64,000 nt of DNA from CBFHSD01 sp965658375 (lineage in GTDB: Bacteria; Bacteroidota; Bacteroidia; Flavobacteriales_G; Salibacteraceae), in NCBI GenBank assembly GCA_965658375.1, contig CBFHSD010000005.1, forward strand, positions 1 to 64,000. Direction: 5' to 3'. A program made the translations under genes and the position numbers. Shown here piece after piece: positions 18,382-27,910 of this stretch. Each line of letters begins with the position of its first letter. The stretch's first letter is position 1. The notes beneath the pieces are model-generated. The model ran no database searches and was not told the DNA's origin. It saw nothing but the letters and a program-made list of their open reading frames with translations.

Positions 18382-19317
18382 CTAATTAAATGCAGATGTC
18401 ATTTTTTCGGCAAGATTGGCTTGCGCTACATCTAACGCAAGTTTAAGCATTCTTTCTATGGCAAGCTGCGAAGATTTCCCATGACCGATGAGAATCGCGC
18501 CATTAACTCCCAAAATTGGAGTACCGCCATAGTTTTCGTAGTTGAAACGATCAAAGAAATCGTCTTGAACGTTTCGTGCTTTTACTATTCCGTAAAATGC
18601 CTCAGCTTGCTTCAATACGATGTTTCCTGTAAAGCCATCACATACAATTACATCAGCCGAAGCACTGAATAAATCTCTGCCTTCAACATTGCCAATGAAA
18701 TTAAAAATTCCGTTATCTTTCATTAAAGAATGTGCAGCTTTACTCAATAAGTTTCCTTTCTCCTCTTCTTCACCGATGTTTAACAATGCGACTCTTGGAT
18801 CCTCTTTCTTCAAGATTTCTTTTGCATAAACTGAACCCATAATACCAAATTGGTATAGAACATCAGATTTGCAGTCTGCATTGGTTCCTACATCCAGTAA
18901 AAGACTGTAAGACCCATTCATCTGAGGGATTAGGGATGAAATACATGGGCGTATTACTCCTGGAATACTCTTCACCACTTGCATGGAACCCACCAGCATT
19001 GCTCCTGTGTTCCCTAAACTAGCAAAGGCATCTATGCTGCCTTCTCTCAAAGACAATAAACCCAAAGGTATTGATGCATCTCTCTTCTGAATCATTGCTT
19101 TGACCGGGTGATCATGCATTGAAATTGACTCAGTAGTATGTATAAACTCAAAAAGAGAAGGTGTTATTCCTTCTCTTTCTAATTGTTTTTTTGCGTGGTG
19201 CTCATCACCGATAAGAACCACTTTTACACCGGCATTGCTCTCAGCAAAACTGACAGCCGCTTTTAGTTCTAAATCGGGTGACTGATCGCCACCGAATATA
19301 TCTAGACCAATCTTCAA
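18382..19317 (-). CDS. plsX: Phosphate acyltransferase PlsX
   Basis: PlsX makes acyl-phosphate from acyl-ACP for the PlsY/PlsC glycerophospholipid pathway. The 311-residue protein begins MKIGLDIFGGDQSPD, the family's Gly/Asp motif (usually DAMGGD). It contains SLGNTGAMLVGS, LLDVGTNADCKS and VCDGFTGNIVLK, all typical. Length is slightly short of the ~330-residue average. It is in the operon between rpmF (20 bases upstream) and fabH (3 bases downstream). Confidence 0.95.
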   Translation of the reverse strand: MKIGLDIFGGDQSPDLELKAAVSFAESNAGVKVVLIGDEHHAKKQLEREGITPSLFEFIHTTESISMHDHPVKAMIQKRDASIPLGLLSLREGSIDAFASLGNTGAMLVGSMQVVKSIPGVIRPCISSLIPQMNGSYSLLLDVGTNADCKSDVLYQFGIMGSVYAKEILKKEDPRVALLNIGEEEEKGNLLSKAAHSLMKDNGIFNFIGNVEGRDLFSASADVIVCDGFTGNIVLKQAEAFYGIVKARNVQDDFFDRFNYENYGGTPILGVNGAILIGHGKSSQLAIERMLKLALDVAQANLAEKMTSAFN

Positions 19318-19337
19318 GGTCGGGTACTTGAGAGTGA

Positions 19338-19529
19338 CTAAACGAGCACTTCTTTCTCCATTACCACTTTACCTTTGTAGTAAAGCTTCCCTTCGTGCCA
19401 ATGTGCTCTGTGATAAATGTGTGGTTGACCAGTTGTTGTGCAAGTCGCCACAGTTGGAAGTTCGGCTTTGTAGTGCGTTCTTCTCTTATCTCTTCTAGTT
19501 TTTGAAGTCTTCCTTTTAGGATGTGCCAT
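19338..19529 (-). CDS. rpmF: Ribosomal protein bL32
   Basis: The 63-residue protein starts MAHPKRKTSKTRRDKRRTHY, the unmistakable bL32 N-terminus. Only one cysteine (VATCTTTG) remains of the zinc-binding set, so this looks like a zinc-independent form. It lies 11 bases after the DUF177/YceD gene and 20 bases before plsX, the conserved YceD-rpmF-plsX order. Confidence 0.96.
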   Translation of the reverse strand: MAHPKRKTSKTRRDKRRTHYKAELPTVATCTTTGQPHIYHRAHWHEGKLYYKGKVVMEKEVLV

Positions 19530-19540
19530 TATTCAAAAAT

Positions 19541-20071
19541 TTAGTCTTTGTTCTTTAAATCTTTCAGTTGATTCCATCGTGGGTCGAGATCCTCTTCCTC
19601 TTCAATGAAATCGTTTATTTCTTCCAATCTATCCAATGCTTCTTGATTGCACTCCCCTTCTTCATGCGTTATTTTTGGAGGCAAAGCCACCGCAAACAAC
19701 TCATAAATTAAAGGAGCTAGGTCCAATTCATAAGCTTTTTGGGGAAGAACAACGATGTTTTCTGAAGTATCTTCATCTTCATCACTGAATTTCACCACGA
19801 ATGAATCTTCTATCTCCACTGGAACATCTAAATCGTCACCGCAACGATCGCAAAGCGTAGGGTAAACCCCTTTTACCTGCAAATGCAGCTGCAACATATT
19901 CTCAAGCTTTTCAAATTGAAGTTGAACTTGAGCTGTTCCATTGTCAATCAATGAACCTTCAAACTCTTGAAAGAACGTATCCTCTATTTCAAACTCAAAG
20001 TGGTGTATTCCAAGCTTTAACCCTGTAAAAGGGATTAAGTATGCTTTCTTCACCTTCTTCTCGTTTTTCAT
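19541..20071 (-). CDS. DUF177/YceD-family protein (linked to 23S rRNA accumulation)
   Basis: The protein has 176 residues from the ATG at 20071. The conserved CDRCGDDLDVPVE block (two cysteines) and a late acidic stretch (EEEEDLDPRWNQLKDLK) are typical of DUF177. The family nearly always precedes rpmF, as here, and has been linked to ribosomal RNA levels in other bacteria. A longer start at 20083 is four codons upstream, but a TACATTTG promoter element (20081-20088) overlaps that position, so the inner start is preferred. Confidence 0.85.
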   Translation of the reverse strand: MKNEKKVKKAYLIPFTGLKLGIHHFEFEIEDTFFQEFEGSLIDNGTAQVQLQFEKLENMLQLHLQVKGVYPTLCDRCGDDLDVPVEIEDSFVVKFSDEDEDTSENIVVLPQKAYELDLAPLIYELFAVALPPKITHEEGECNQEALDRLEEINDFIEEEEDLDPRWNQLKDLKNKD

Positions 20072-20080
20072 AAAGGGCTG

Positions 20081-20088
20081 CAAATGTA
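20081..20088 (-). promoter_or_regulatory. TAnnTTTG promoter element (TACATTTG) for the YceD-rpmF-plsX-fabH-acc operon
   Basis: On the minus strand TACATTTG ends nine bases before the ATG at 20071. It lies in the 53-base gap after pdxA, so the operon can be transcribed apart from pdxA. Confidence 0.55.
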
Positions 20089-20124
20089 TGAATTATATAC
20101 ATACTACAGCGCTTATTTTCAGTC

Positions 20125-21174
20125 CTATTTTTTAGTGCTTAATGGGTTCTTAGTCAGTTCCCTATATTCTTTGCGGTTTTCGTGGATATCTAATGCTGTA
20201 TACACCGCTTTACGGAAAGAATCTTCGCTTGCAACACCTTGCCCTGCAATGTCAAATCCGGTTCCATGATCTGGCGAGGTTCGCACTATAGGCAAGCCCG
20301 CTGTAAAGTTTACTCCCGCGTTAAAAGACAGCGCTTTAAAAGGCGCCAAACCTTGATCGTGATACATGGCTAAAACACCATCAAACTTCTTGTAGGCGTG
20401 GCTCCCGAAGAAACCATCAGCGGGGTAAGGACCAAAAGCCATTATTCCTTGCTTTGAGGCAATTTCGAGTGCCGGTTGAATAATTGTCTTTTCCTCTTCT
20501 CCAAGCAAGCCATTGTCTCCAGAGTGCGGATTCAATCCCAAAACCGCAATTCTGGGAGAAGGAATATTGAAGTCTGAGAGCAGAGATTTATTCATTGCAT
20601 CTAGTTTGGCAACAATCAATTCTGTGGTCAACACATTACTCACCTCTTTCAAAGCAACATGTCCGGTTACTAAACCCACACGCAAATTATCATTGACCAA
20701 AAGCATTAATGGATGCTCTTCATTGGCATAATCTGCTAAATATTCTGTGTGCCCGTTGTAAGGAAAGTCTTCTGAATGAATGGTGTCTTTATTAATGGGT
20801 GCCGTAATGAGCACGTCCAACTTGTTAGATGCTAAATCTTCTGTTGCATTTACAAGAGCTCTTCGCGCTATTTCGCCAGCCACTTTATCGGCATTTCCGA
20901 AATTGACTTTAAAGTCTCCATCATACACTTCTATGACATTGAGCTTTCTGCTGCGTAGTTTGCTGGCATCACTCGCAATGTGGTAAGCTAAATCTTGAAC
21001 ACCTACGCTTTTCTTGTAGTAATTCATTACTCTAGAAACACCATACAATACCGGAGTACACATCTCTAACATGCGCTGATCTTGGAAGGTTTTAAGAACC
21101 ACTTCAAGGCCGATGCCATTTAAATCTCCACAAGAAATCCCAACCCTCAATTTTGATATATTCTCTTTTGACAT
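20125..21174 (-). CDS. pdxA: 4-hydroxythreonine-4-phosphate dehydrogenase
   Basis: PdxA oxidises 4-phosphohydroxy-L-threonine with NAD(P)+ in the DXP-dependent pyridoxal phosphate pathway. The 349-residue protein starts with ISCGDLNGIGLEVVLKTF, has the metal-binding histidines in YNGHTEYLADY, MYHDQGLAPFKAL and SPDHGTGFDIAG, and ends with a long basic tail. Length is normal. It stands before the YceD-rpmF operon with its own start-proximal promoter; the two units may be partly co-transcribed. Confidence 0.95.
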   Translation of the reverse strand: MSKENISKLRVGISCGDLNGIGLEVVLKTFQDQRMLEMCTPVLYGVSRVMNYYKKSVGVQDLAYHIASDASKLRSRKLNVIEVYDGDFKVNFGNADKVAGEIARRALVNATEDLASNKLDVLITAPINKDTIHSEDFPYNGHTEYLADYANEEHPLMLLVNDNLRVGLVTGHVALKEVSNVLTTELIVAKLDAMNKSLLSDFNIPSPRIAVLGLNPHSGDNGLLGEEEKTIIQPALEIASKQGIMAFGPYPADGFFGSHAYKKFDGVLAMYHDQGLAPFKALSFNAGVNFTAGLPIVRTSPDHGTGFDIAGQGVASEDSFRKAVYTALDIHENRKEYRELTKNPLSTKK

Positions 21175-21181
21175 AAGCCTG

Positions 21182-21189
21182 CAAATTTA
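21182..21189 (-). promoter_or_regulatory. TAnnTTTG promoter element (TAAATTTG) for pdxA
   Basis: On the minus strand TAAATTTG ends seven bases before the pdxA ATG at 21174, a start-proximal layout like that of rbfA, purD and egtB in this window. Confidence 0.5.
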
Positions 21190-21359
21190 AGCTAAGCTAA
21201 CGGCAATAGAAGCAACTATTATATCCAGACAACTATTTAAATTCTTAGACGTTATACTTTACCATTGTTCAGCGCTACCATTCCTACATTTTGAGAAACC
21301 GAAAACAGGATTATTTGTACCTTTAAAGACTCATTAAATAACAGATCCGCACCAGTTAG

Positions 21360-24071
21360 ATGAAACAGACGATACTTACTTTTCTTTTATTCCTTCTAGG
21401 TTTCGGCAATGTACTGTATGCTACCCACAACCGTTCTGGAGAAATTACTTACCGCCATTTGGGAGGGAACTCCTTTGAAATAACCATTACCACCTACACT
21501 AAAGCCAGCTCTACTCAGGCAGACCGCTGTGAACTAGACCTTGCCTTCGGAGATAACACAACAGAAACCGTAAAACGATCGAATGGAGGTTGGGATACAA
21601 ACAGAGGATGCAATGTGGGTGAGACAATTGCTGGAAAAGACATAAAGATAAACAAGTACGTTACCACCCACACCTATGCAGCACCTGGTTGGTACACCAT
21701 AAGTATGGAAGACCCAAACAGGAATTCTGGCGTTATCAACATTCCCAACTCGGTGAGTGTTCCTTTTTACTTAGAATCTGAATTATTGATTAGCCCTACT
21801 TTAGGGAGCAACTCATCTCCTGTATTGAACTACCCTCCTATTGATGATGGATGTGTCTTAAGACGGTTTGAGCACAATCCCGGAGCAGTTGACTTAGACA
21901 TCTCTATCAATAACAAATCAGATAGCCTGCATTACAGTTTGGTTTCATGCAAAGGAGCCAACGGAAATGCTATTCCAGGTTACACATCTCCAGATTTTTG
22001 GAGAAATTCAGCTTTTCCGAATGAACCAAATGATATACGAATTGATGCAGTCACTGGAACAGTTGAATGGGTTTACCCACATCTTGTAGGTGAATACAAC
22101 ATTGCCATTCTTATTGAAGAATACCGGGAAATTGGAGGAAGTTACCAAAAAGTAGGTTCTGTTTTAAGAGACTTACAAGTAACAGTGAAAACATGCGAAA
22201 ATTACCCTCCAATCATTGAAGAACCCGGAAATCATTGCATACAAGCAGGAGCCACTTTTAACAAGGTGATAAGGGCAACGGACCCTGATGGCGATGAAGT
22301 AGACCTACAAGCTACGGGAGAACCTTTTCTTGTAACATCTAATAGAGCTACTTTTACTCCAAGGTCTGATTTTGGCACCGTTCAATCATTATTTAATTGG
22401 AACACCAACTGCGATCATATTCGAATCAATCCTTACTACACCATTTTTAGAGCAAGTGATTTCGCATCACAAAGTAAACCATTGACCGACTACGAAACCA
22501 TGTACATTACCGTGGTAGCTCCTGCTCCTGAAGATTTAAGTGCAAGCCCACGTGGCAGTGCAATGGAGTTAAATTGGCAACCTACCCCATGCTCTAATCA
22601 TATTGGCTATAAAATTTTCAGAAGAATTGACTCTACTGGATGGACTCCCTCTTCATGCGAAACAGGAATTCCTGGATATGTAGGTTATCAACTTATTGAA
22701 AACCTTACTGACCCTAACACGACAACTTACCTAGACGATAACAACGGGCAAGGTTTGTCTAATGGACAAAAATATTGCTACCTCGTTTACGCGTATTACG
22801 AAGACGGATCTGAAAGCTATGCGAGTAACGAGTCATGCGGAGAGCTTAAACAAGAGGTGCCCATTATTACAAAAGTCTCTGTGAACACTACCTCAACCAC
22901 AGCAGGAAGTGATTCTATTGTTTGGTCACCACCTTTAGATTTGAGTACAACCCAATGGATTGGGCCTTATCAATACAAATTATATCACAGATCTGAGTTG
23001 AACGACTGGACTTTGATATACACCTCTCCAGAAGAAGCAGACTTTTTAGATTTGGACACCATTTACGTGGATGAAAACATTAATACGGAAACTCAGCAAT
23101 GGGAGTATCGGGTCGAAATTCTTTCCAATCACATCCGAGCTGTAAACACGAGCGTAGGCTTTTCTAGGAGTGCCAGTTCTGTTTATTTAGATGCTTTACC
23201 AAGAGACAACGAGCTTCGTTTAAATTGGAATTTTGACGTGCCTTGGAGCAACAACTCGTATTTAATCTACAAAGAGAAAAACGGTGTGTTTGAGTTTTTA
23301 GACACGGCTTTCACTACTTCTTACAGTGATGTAAACTTGGTGAACGGCAAAGAGTATTGCTACTATGTAACAAGTATTGGAACTTACAGCAGCCCTGGAT
23401 TACCTTCACCGTTATTGAATAATTCTCAAATTCTTTGCGCTGTTCCCGAAGACAATCAACCACCGTGTCCAGTAGATTTAACTTTACAGTCTGACTGCGA
23501 ATACTTCCAAAATTTCTTAGCATGGACCAACCCAAACATCACGTGCGATACAACAGATGACGTTGTAGGGTATAATATTTACTACAAGCCTACGCTTGAC
23601 AGCGAATATGAACTGCTTGAATATGTAAGTGGCGCAGAAAACACCACCATGCTGTACGATGGATTGGAATCTGTGGCAGGTTGCTATTTCATAACCGCTA
23701 TAGATTCATTCAACAATGAAAGTGATACCGGTTCTATTTCTTGTGTAGACAATTGCCCAGAATACAGATTGCCAAACGTATTTACTCCAGGTGGAGACGG
23801 GATGAACGATTACTTCGTTCCATTCCCTTACCGTTATGTAGAATCTATTGACATCCACATCTACAATAGATGGGGGGTAGAAGTATTCAACACGGTAGAT
23901 CCTGATGTATTGTGGGATGGCCGCGACATGAATTCGAATGAACCTTGCCAATCGGGTGTGTATTTTTACACATGTACCGTGAACGAGGTTCGCTTAGCTG
24001 GCATTGTTCCAAGAATCATAAAAGGAAGCGTTACAATCTTGAATCAAGCACAACAGTTTCCGAATAATTAG
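21360..24071 (+). CDS. T9SS type B-sorted surface protein with fibronectin-like domains
   Basis: The product has 903 residues. The signal peptide (MKQTILTFLLFLLGFGNVLYA) is followed by THNRSGEITYRHLGG, an N-terminal domain seen in many Bacteroidota gliding-type proteins that often begin at that sequence. A cadherin/Ig-like part (DPDGDEVDL, about 315) follows. Then come repeated fibronectin III-like units (SASPRGSAMELNWQP, LDALPRDNELRLNWN) carrying a CYLVYAYYEDG or YCYYVTSIGT strand. The end is a CHU_C domain: LPNVFTPGGDGMNDYF and IYNRWGVEVF. It is exported by T9SS and probably attached to the surface. It is followed by ribE 31 bases later with no obvious terminator, so read-through is possible. 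No catalytic motif is seen. Confidence 0.85.
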   Translation: MKQTILTFLLFLLGFGNVLYATHNRSGEITYRHLGGNSFEITITTYTKASSTQADRCELDLAFGDNTTETVKRSNGGWDTNRGCNVGETIAGKDIKINKYVTTHTYAAPGWYTISMEDPNRNSGVINIPNSVSVPFYLESELLISPTLGSNSSPVLNYPPIDDGCVLRRFEHNPGAVDLDISINNKSDSLHYSLVSCKGANGNAIPGYTSPDFWRNSAFPNEPNDIRIDAVTGTVEWVYPHLVGEYNIAILIEEYREIGGSYQKVGSVLRDLQVTVKTCENYPPIIEEPGNHCIQAGATFNKVIRATDPDGDEVDLQATGEPFLVTSNRATFTPRSDFGTVQSLFNWNTNCDHIRINPYYTIFRASDFASQSKPLTDYETMYITVVAPAPEDLSASPRGSAMELNWQPTPCSNHIGYKIFRRIDSTGWTPSSCETGIPGYVGYQLIENLTDPNTTTYLDDNNGQGLSNGQKYCYLVYAYYEDGSESYASNESCGELKQEVPIITKVSVNTTSTTAGSDSIVWSPPLDLSTTQWIGPYQYKLYHRSELNDWTLIYTSPEEADFLDLDTIYVDENINTETQQWEYRVEILSNHIRAVNTSVGFSRSASSVYLDALPRDNELRLNWNFDVPWSNNSYLIYKEKNGVFEFLDTAFTTSYSDVNLVNGKEYCYYVTSIGTYSSPGLPSPLLNNSQILCAVPEDNQPPCPVDLTLQSDCEYFQNFLAWTNPNITCDTTDDVVGYNIYYKPTLDSEYELLEYVSGAENTTMLYDGLESVAGCYFITAIDSFNNESDTGSISCVDNCPEYRLPNVFTPGGDGMNDYFVPFPYRYVESIDIHIYNRWGVEVFNTVDPDVLWDGRDMNSNEPCQSGVYFYTCTVNEVRLAGIVPRIIKGSVTILNQAQQFPNN

Positions 24072-24102
24072 AAAGATTTCCATTTAAAACTGAGCAAAAT
24101 CC

Positions 24103-24690
24103 ATGTTTACAGGAATTATTGAAGAATTGGGAACCATCCAAAACTTGGTTCCCGAAGATGATAACCTGCACATTCACGTGCAATCCAACATTACCAATGA
24201 GCTTAAAATTGACCAGAGCGTAGCACACAATGGCGTTTGCTTAACGGTAGTTGAAAAAGAAGGCGATACTTATGTGGTGACAGCCATTAAAGAAACACTA
24301 GACAAATCTAACTTAGGGAAACTAGCTATTGGTCAGAAAGTGAACTTAGAGCGCTGCATGCAAATGAATGGCCGATTAGACGGGCATATTGTGCAAGGCC
24401 ACGTAGACACAACTGCTACCATGACCAAGGTGGAAGAAGAAAACGGTAGCTGGAAATTTACTTTTGAGTATAAGGCACACCCAGAACATGTAACGGTAGA
24501 GAAAGGATCTATTACCATTAATGGTGTTAGCCTTACGGTGGTGGATTCTACCCAAAATGGATTCTCGGTTGCAATCATTCCCTACACCTATGAACACACT
24601 CAATTTCACACCCTTCAAGCAGGTGACCGAGTGAACTTAGAGTTTGACATTATTGGTAAGTATGTTGCCAAAATGCTCGCAAATAGATAA
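24103..24690 (+). CDS. ribE: Riboflavin synthase, alpha chain
   Basis: This enzyme dismutates two 6,7-dimethyl-8-ribityllumazine molecules to riboflavin. The 195-residue protein consists of two similar lumazine-binding barrels. The first begins MFTGIIEELG and has NGVCLTVVE; the second has GSITINGVSLTVVDS. GHIVQGHVDTTATM links them. All are family signatures. No other riboflavin genes are adjacent and no FMN riboswitch was recognised upstream. A strong hairpin terminator follows the stop at once. Confidence 0.96.
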   Translation: MFTGIIEELGTIQNLVPEDDNLHIHVQSNITNELKIDQSVAHNGVCLTVVEKEGDTYVVTAIKETLDKSNLGKLAIGQKVNLERCMQMNGRLDGHIVQGHVDTTATMTKVEEENGSWKFTFEYKAHPEHVTVEKGSITINGVSLTVVDSTQNGFSVAIIPYTYEHTQFHTLQAGDRVNLEFDIIGKYVAKMLANR

Positions 24691-24693
24691 AAC

Positions 24694-24727
24694 AAAAAAG
24701 GAGTCGCAATCTGCGACTCCTTTTTTT
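24694..24727. terminator. Bidirectional terminator between ribE and the sulfur island
   Basis: The stem GGAGTCGCA pairs with TGCGACTCC across a three-base loop, flanked by A6 on the left and T7 on the right. It ends the ribE transcript and, on the minus strand, the sulfur operon. Confidence 0.9.
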
Positions 24728-25045
24728 ATTCTTTAGAATGTTCTTCAAGCTCATCTTTTGCCAAGGCCCTGCATTGAACGCTTCAATGCCATTGTCTCGC
24801 AATAGCACCTGCGCTTGAGAGGCTCTAGCACCAGAACGACACACAAGAACAATCTGCTTTCCGTAAAGTGCTTTTAAAGATGCGCTCAACTCGAACAATG
24901 GAATATTCACGCTTTCTTTCACTGCACCTTTGGCATATTCTTATGGAGTTCTCACATCTACTACCAAGGCACCTTTTTCAACCATGCCTTTATAATCAAC
25001 CTTAGGGAACCCAAACAACTTAGCAAGTTTCTTCAGCATCGTCAT
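24726..25045 (-). pseudogene. Broken single-domain rhodanese
   Basis: From the ATG at 25045, directly after the stop of the MBL-rhodanese gene, the frame reads a short membrane-like start and then VVDVRTP followed by an in-frame TAA (24943-24941). It continues EYAKGAVKESVNIPLFEL and the intact active-site loop VLVCRSGARASQAQ with its catalytic cysteine. Rhodaneses have a glutamine or glutamate at the stop position, so one base change explains it. A second lesion near 24756 is likely: a -1 shift after NAGPWQ restores a normal end (DELEEHSKE and TAA at 24726). The gene probably once mobilised sulfane sulfur with the upstream MBL-rhodanese. Sequencing error is possible. Confidence 0.75.
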
Positions 25046-26458
25046 TTACAAAGTAGATGGACAAACGTAGTCTGTCACCTTAATTTCTTCTACTTGCTTG
25101 ATTGCACCAAAACCGCCAAGAATGTCAACAATGTTGTGAATTCCTTTCGATTTCAAAATAGAGTTAGCTATGATTGATCTATAACCTCCTGCACAGTGCA
25201 TAAACTTTTTGTTGTTATTCGAGAAGCTTGCCAAGTGGTCTTCGATATAATCCAATGGCGTATTCTCTGCATCAACAATATGCTCTGATAAATACTCGGA
25301 AGATTTTCTCACATCGTAAACAGTCCCTTTGTCATCAGATGATAATTGCGCGTATGCCTCTGCAGAAATGGTTTCTATGCTTGCCAATTCTTTACCTGAC
25401 TGCTTCCAAGATTCAAAACCACCTTCAAGGTGTCCAAGAATTTGGTCAAAACCAACACGTGCTAAACGCGTAATGGTTTCATCCAATCTATCGGTTGGTG
25501 TAACCAGAACAATAGCCTGTTCCACATCTTTTATAACAGCTCCTACCCATGGTGCAAAACTTCCGTCTAAGCCAATGAAGATAGAACCAGGCACATGACC
25601 TTCTGCAAAATCTGATTGGTGACGTACATCAAGAATAACAGCGTTGTTTTCTTTCGCAGCTGCGATCAAAGCATCTGGAGAAAAACCTGTCTTTCCTCGT
25701 TTTATTACATCACTTACGTCTTCATAACCCACCTTGTTCATTTTTACATTCAATGGGAAGTAAGCTGGAGGAGGAAGCAAACCGTCTGTTACTTCATCAA
25801 TAAATTCTTCTTTGGTCATATCAGCACGCAAAGCGTAGTTGCTTTCTTTCTGCTCTCCTATTGAGCCCACTGTTTCTTTACTCATGTTTTTACCACATGC
25901 ACTTCCTGCACCGTGTCCAGGGTAAACAGTCACCTCATTTGGCAATGTCATGATTTTATTTCTCAAGCTCTCAAACAAGATACCTGCTAAATCTCTTTCC
26001 GTCATGCTTGCCGCCTTCTGAGCCAAATCTGGTCTTCCAACATCACCTAAGAAAAGGGTGTCTCCACTAAATAGGGCATTTTCTTTTCCGTTCTCATCTA
26101 GCAATAAAAAGCAAGTGCTCTCCATTGTATGACCTGGCGTATGCAACACTTTAATCGTTACATCTCCAAGTTTGAATTCTTGGTTGTCTTCTGCTATTAC
26201 ACAATCGAATGAAGGCTGAGCTGTTGGACCATAAATAATTGGCGCACCAGTTTTTTCAGAAAGCGTTACGTGTCCGCTTACAAAATCTGCATGAAAATGT
26301 GTTTCGAAAATATACTTGATCTTGGCGCCTCTTTCATTTGCCAATTCAATGTACTCTTCTACTTCTCTTAAGGGATCAATAACAGCTGCTTCACCGTTAC
26401 TTTCAATATAATATGCTCCTTGTGCAAGGCAGCCCGTATAAATCTGTTCTACTTTCAT
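25046..26458 (-). CDS. MBL-fold persulfide dioxygenase-like protein with two rhodanese domains
   Basis: The product has 470 residues. Residues 1-~220 are a metallo-beta-lactamase-fold domain of the ETHE1 type, with metal ligands in THFHADFVSGH (H54, H56, D58, H63 region), the HTPGHTMEST loop, FSGDTLFLGDVGRPDL and VYPGHGAGS. These proteins oxidise glutathione or low-molecular-weight persulfides to sulfite. Two rhodanese domains follow. The first (about 265-360) has TPTD where the active-site cysteine loop should be, so it is probably inactive. The second has an intact CAGGYRS with C422. It sits in the sulfur island between a porin gene and a rhodanese remnant. The reaction is inferred from family. 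Confidence 0.87.
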   Translation of the reverse strand: MKVEQIYTGCLAQGAYYIESNGEAAVIDPLREVEEYIELANERGAKIKYIFETHFHADFVSGHVTLSEKTGAPIIYGPTAQPSFDCVIAEDNQEFKLGDVTIKVLHTPGHTMESTCFLLLDENGKENALFSGDTLFLGDVGRPDLAQKAASMTERDLAGILFESLRNKIMTLPNEVTVYPGHGAGSACGKNMSKETVGSIGEQKESNYALRADMTKEEFIDEVTDGLLPPPAYFPLNVKMNKVGYEDVSDVIKRGKTGFSPDALIAAAKENNAVILDVRHQSDFAEGHVPGSIFIGLDGSFAPWVGAVIKDVEQAIVLVTPTDRLDETITRLARVGFDQILGHLEGGFESWKQSGKELASIETISAEAYAQLSSDDKGTVYDVRKSSEYLSEHIVDAENTPLDYIEDHLASFSNNNKKFMHCAGGYRSIIANSILKSKGIHNIVDILGGFGAIKQVEEIKVTDYVCPSTL

Positions 26459-26551
26459 ATTTACTTTAAAATAAGGTTGTTCCTTTCGATAACAAATCTA
26501 GCGTGCCGAATCGGCTTACTCTGTACCATTGGTTACATAAGATTTATCAAG

Positions 26552-27910
26552 TTAAAATTTATAATTCATTATCAGGTTAGAATTGAGCATATCCACCTTG
26601 TGTAAAATAAAGTTGGGGTTGTCATATGTTTCTCCAATGGCTCGTTTATAGGCGAATAACAGCTCAAGAGATAAACCCTTTTTAGAAGTGTTGGCGAACC
26701 AGAAAAGATCTAACCTGAGCTGATCGTTGGCTGGGAATGCGTATTTATTATTTTCAAAATCTTTGGCATCTGGCCTGCAGTATTGGCCATACCCTAACGA
26801 AAGATCAATTGCACCCTTCTTATTAAAATTCCAAACTTTATTCACTTCTAACATCCATGCTTGTGTGTTTGCTGCACCTTCTAAACGCTCTCTTTTCTGA
26901 AATGTAAATAGAAACTCTCTCCCCCATTCTCTCGGAAAGAGGTAACGCCCATCTTTTGTTACAAAATTGTAATTGGCCGTGAACTTCCATTTCTGTTCTG
27001 TTTTCACTCCATAACTCACTCCCCACACCTGAGCTATATCATCTTGAAAATACGCTTTCTGAGCATCTTTGTTCCCCCCATCATTTACTTTGGTTTGAAC
27101 CAGGTACTGCGCCTTGAACACAGAGGTTAGTTTCCCCTTCATGGTGTATGAAGGTTCTATAAAGGCACTGTTGTATACATTCTTGAAAAAGTAATTGTAG
27201 AATTTCACACCAAAAGCATCTCCCTTGTAGTTGAGCGAAGCCACTCCTAGGCCAAGTGATGTTGTATTGTTGTTGTACAGAGATTTACTGCCGTCTGGAT
27301 TTAAACCCACCGGGTAACTACCCAAACTTGCGGCTGTGGTCATAAAGCGCGATGTACTTCGTGCACCAATATGACTTACCCACAAGCCCTCTGCCTTTAG
27401 CTTCTTATTGGTGGATTTAAACGTATAGTGTATCCCTTGCATCAAGGTTGGAATCATCCTTCCATCTTCTGGATTTAAAAAAGGTGACTTGTACTTGAAG
27501 CGCCCTAAAACCAATTGGTGATTGCTGCGCGTGTAGCTCAAATACACTTCACCCAGCAAAGAAATTTCTCTTCTCGAAGGATCATTGACATCAAATAAAC
27601 CCAACTCGTATCGGCTGACCTTACCCGTTGTAGGATCTACCTCGGTTACGTCAGTAATATTCAAATTTGAGGAATGGTAGAACCCCGCCCCAACAGAAAA
27701 GCCCTTGTACGTTTGAGTTTCGTATTTTAAGAGTCCACCAGCTGCTAATGCATACCAATCTTTGAGCTCTCCTTTATTGTGAGAAGACATATAGAATGAT
27801 CTGAAATAGCCCGAAGCATGTCCTTTGAAAATAGATTCTTTTATGCTTGCTTCCTGTGCAAAAAGCAAAAAAGTCAAGCTTGAGATTAGCACTGTTAAGA
27901 GGTACTTCAT
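26552..27910 (-). CDS. Outer membrane porin, OprD-like
   Basis: The 452-residue protein has a signal peptide ending near LLFAQEAS, followed by many alternating amphipathic strands (for example HASGYFRSFYMSSHN, LSYTRSNHQLVLGRFKY) and a C-terminal aromatic strand ending in LIMNYKF, as outer membrane barrels do. The early GYFR segment and the FxSPFLNPEDGRMIPTL run resemble OprD-family porins. Its start immediately follows the tsdA stop (TAA then ATG), so it is coupled to a thiosulfate dehydrogenase. I infer it admits sulfur oxyanions such as thiosulfate or tetrathionate, but specificity cannot be read from sequence. Confidence 0.75.
   Translation of the reverse strand: MKYLLTVLISSLTFLLFAQEASIKESIFKGHASGYFRSFYMSSHNKGELKDWYALAAGGLLKYETQTYKGFSVGAGFYHSSNLNITDVTEVDPTTGKVSRYELGLFDVNDPSRREISLLGEVYLSYTRSNHQLVLGRFKYKSPFLNPEDGRMIPTLMQGIHYTFKSTNKKLKAEGLWVSHIGARSTSRFMTTAASLGSYPVGLNPDGSKSLYNNNTTSLGLGVASLNYKGDAFGVKFYNYFFKNVYNSAFIEPSYTMKGKLTSVFKAQYLVQTKVNDGGNKDAQKAYFQDDIAQVWGVSYGVKTEQKWKFTANYNFVTKDGRYLFPREWGREFLFTFQKRERLEGAANTQAWMLEVNKVWNFNKKGAIDLSLGYGQYCRPDAKDFENNKYAFPANDQLRLDLFWFANTSKKGLSLELLFAYKRAIGETYDNPNFILHKVDMLNSNLIMNYKF

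Noticed and set aside
24660..24727. FMN riboswitch or RNA element around ribE
   Set aside because: The structure after ribE is a simple hairpin with a T-run, and the 31 bases before ribE are too short for an FMN aptamer.
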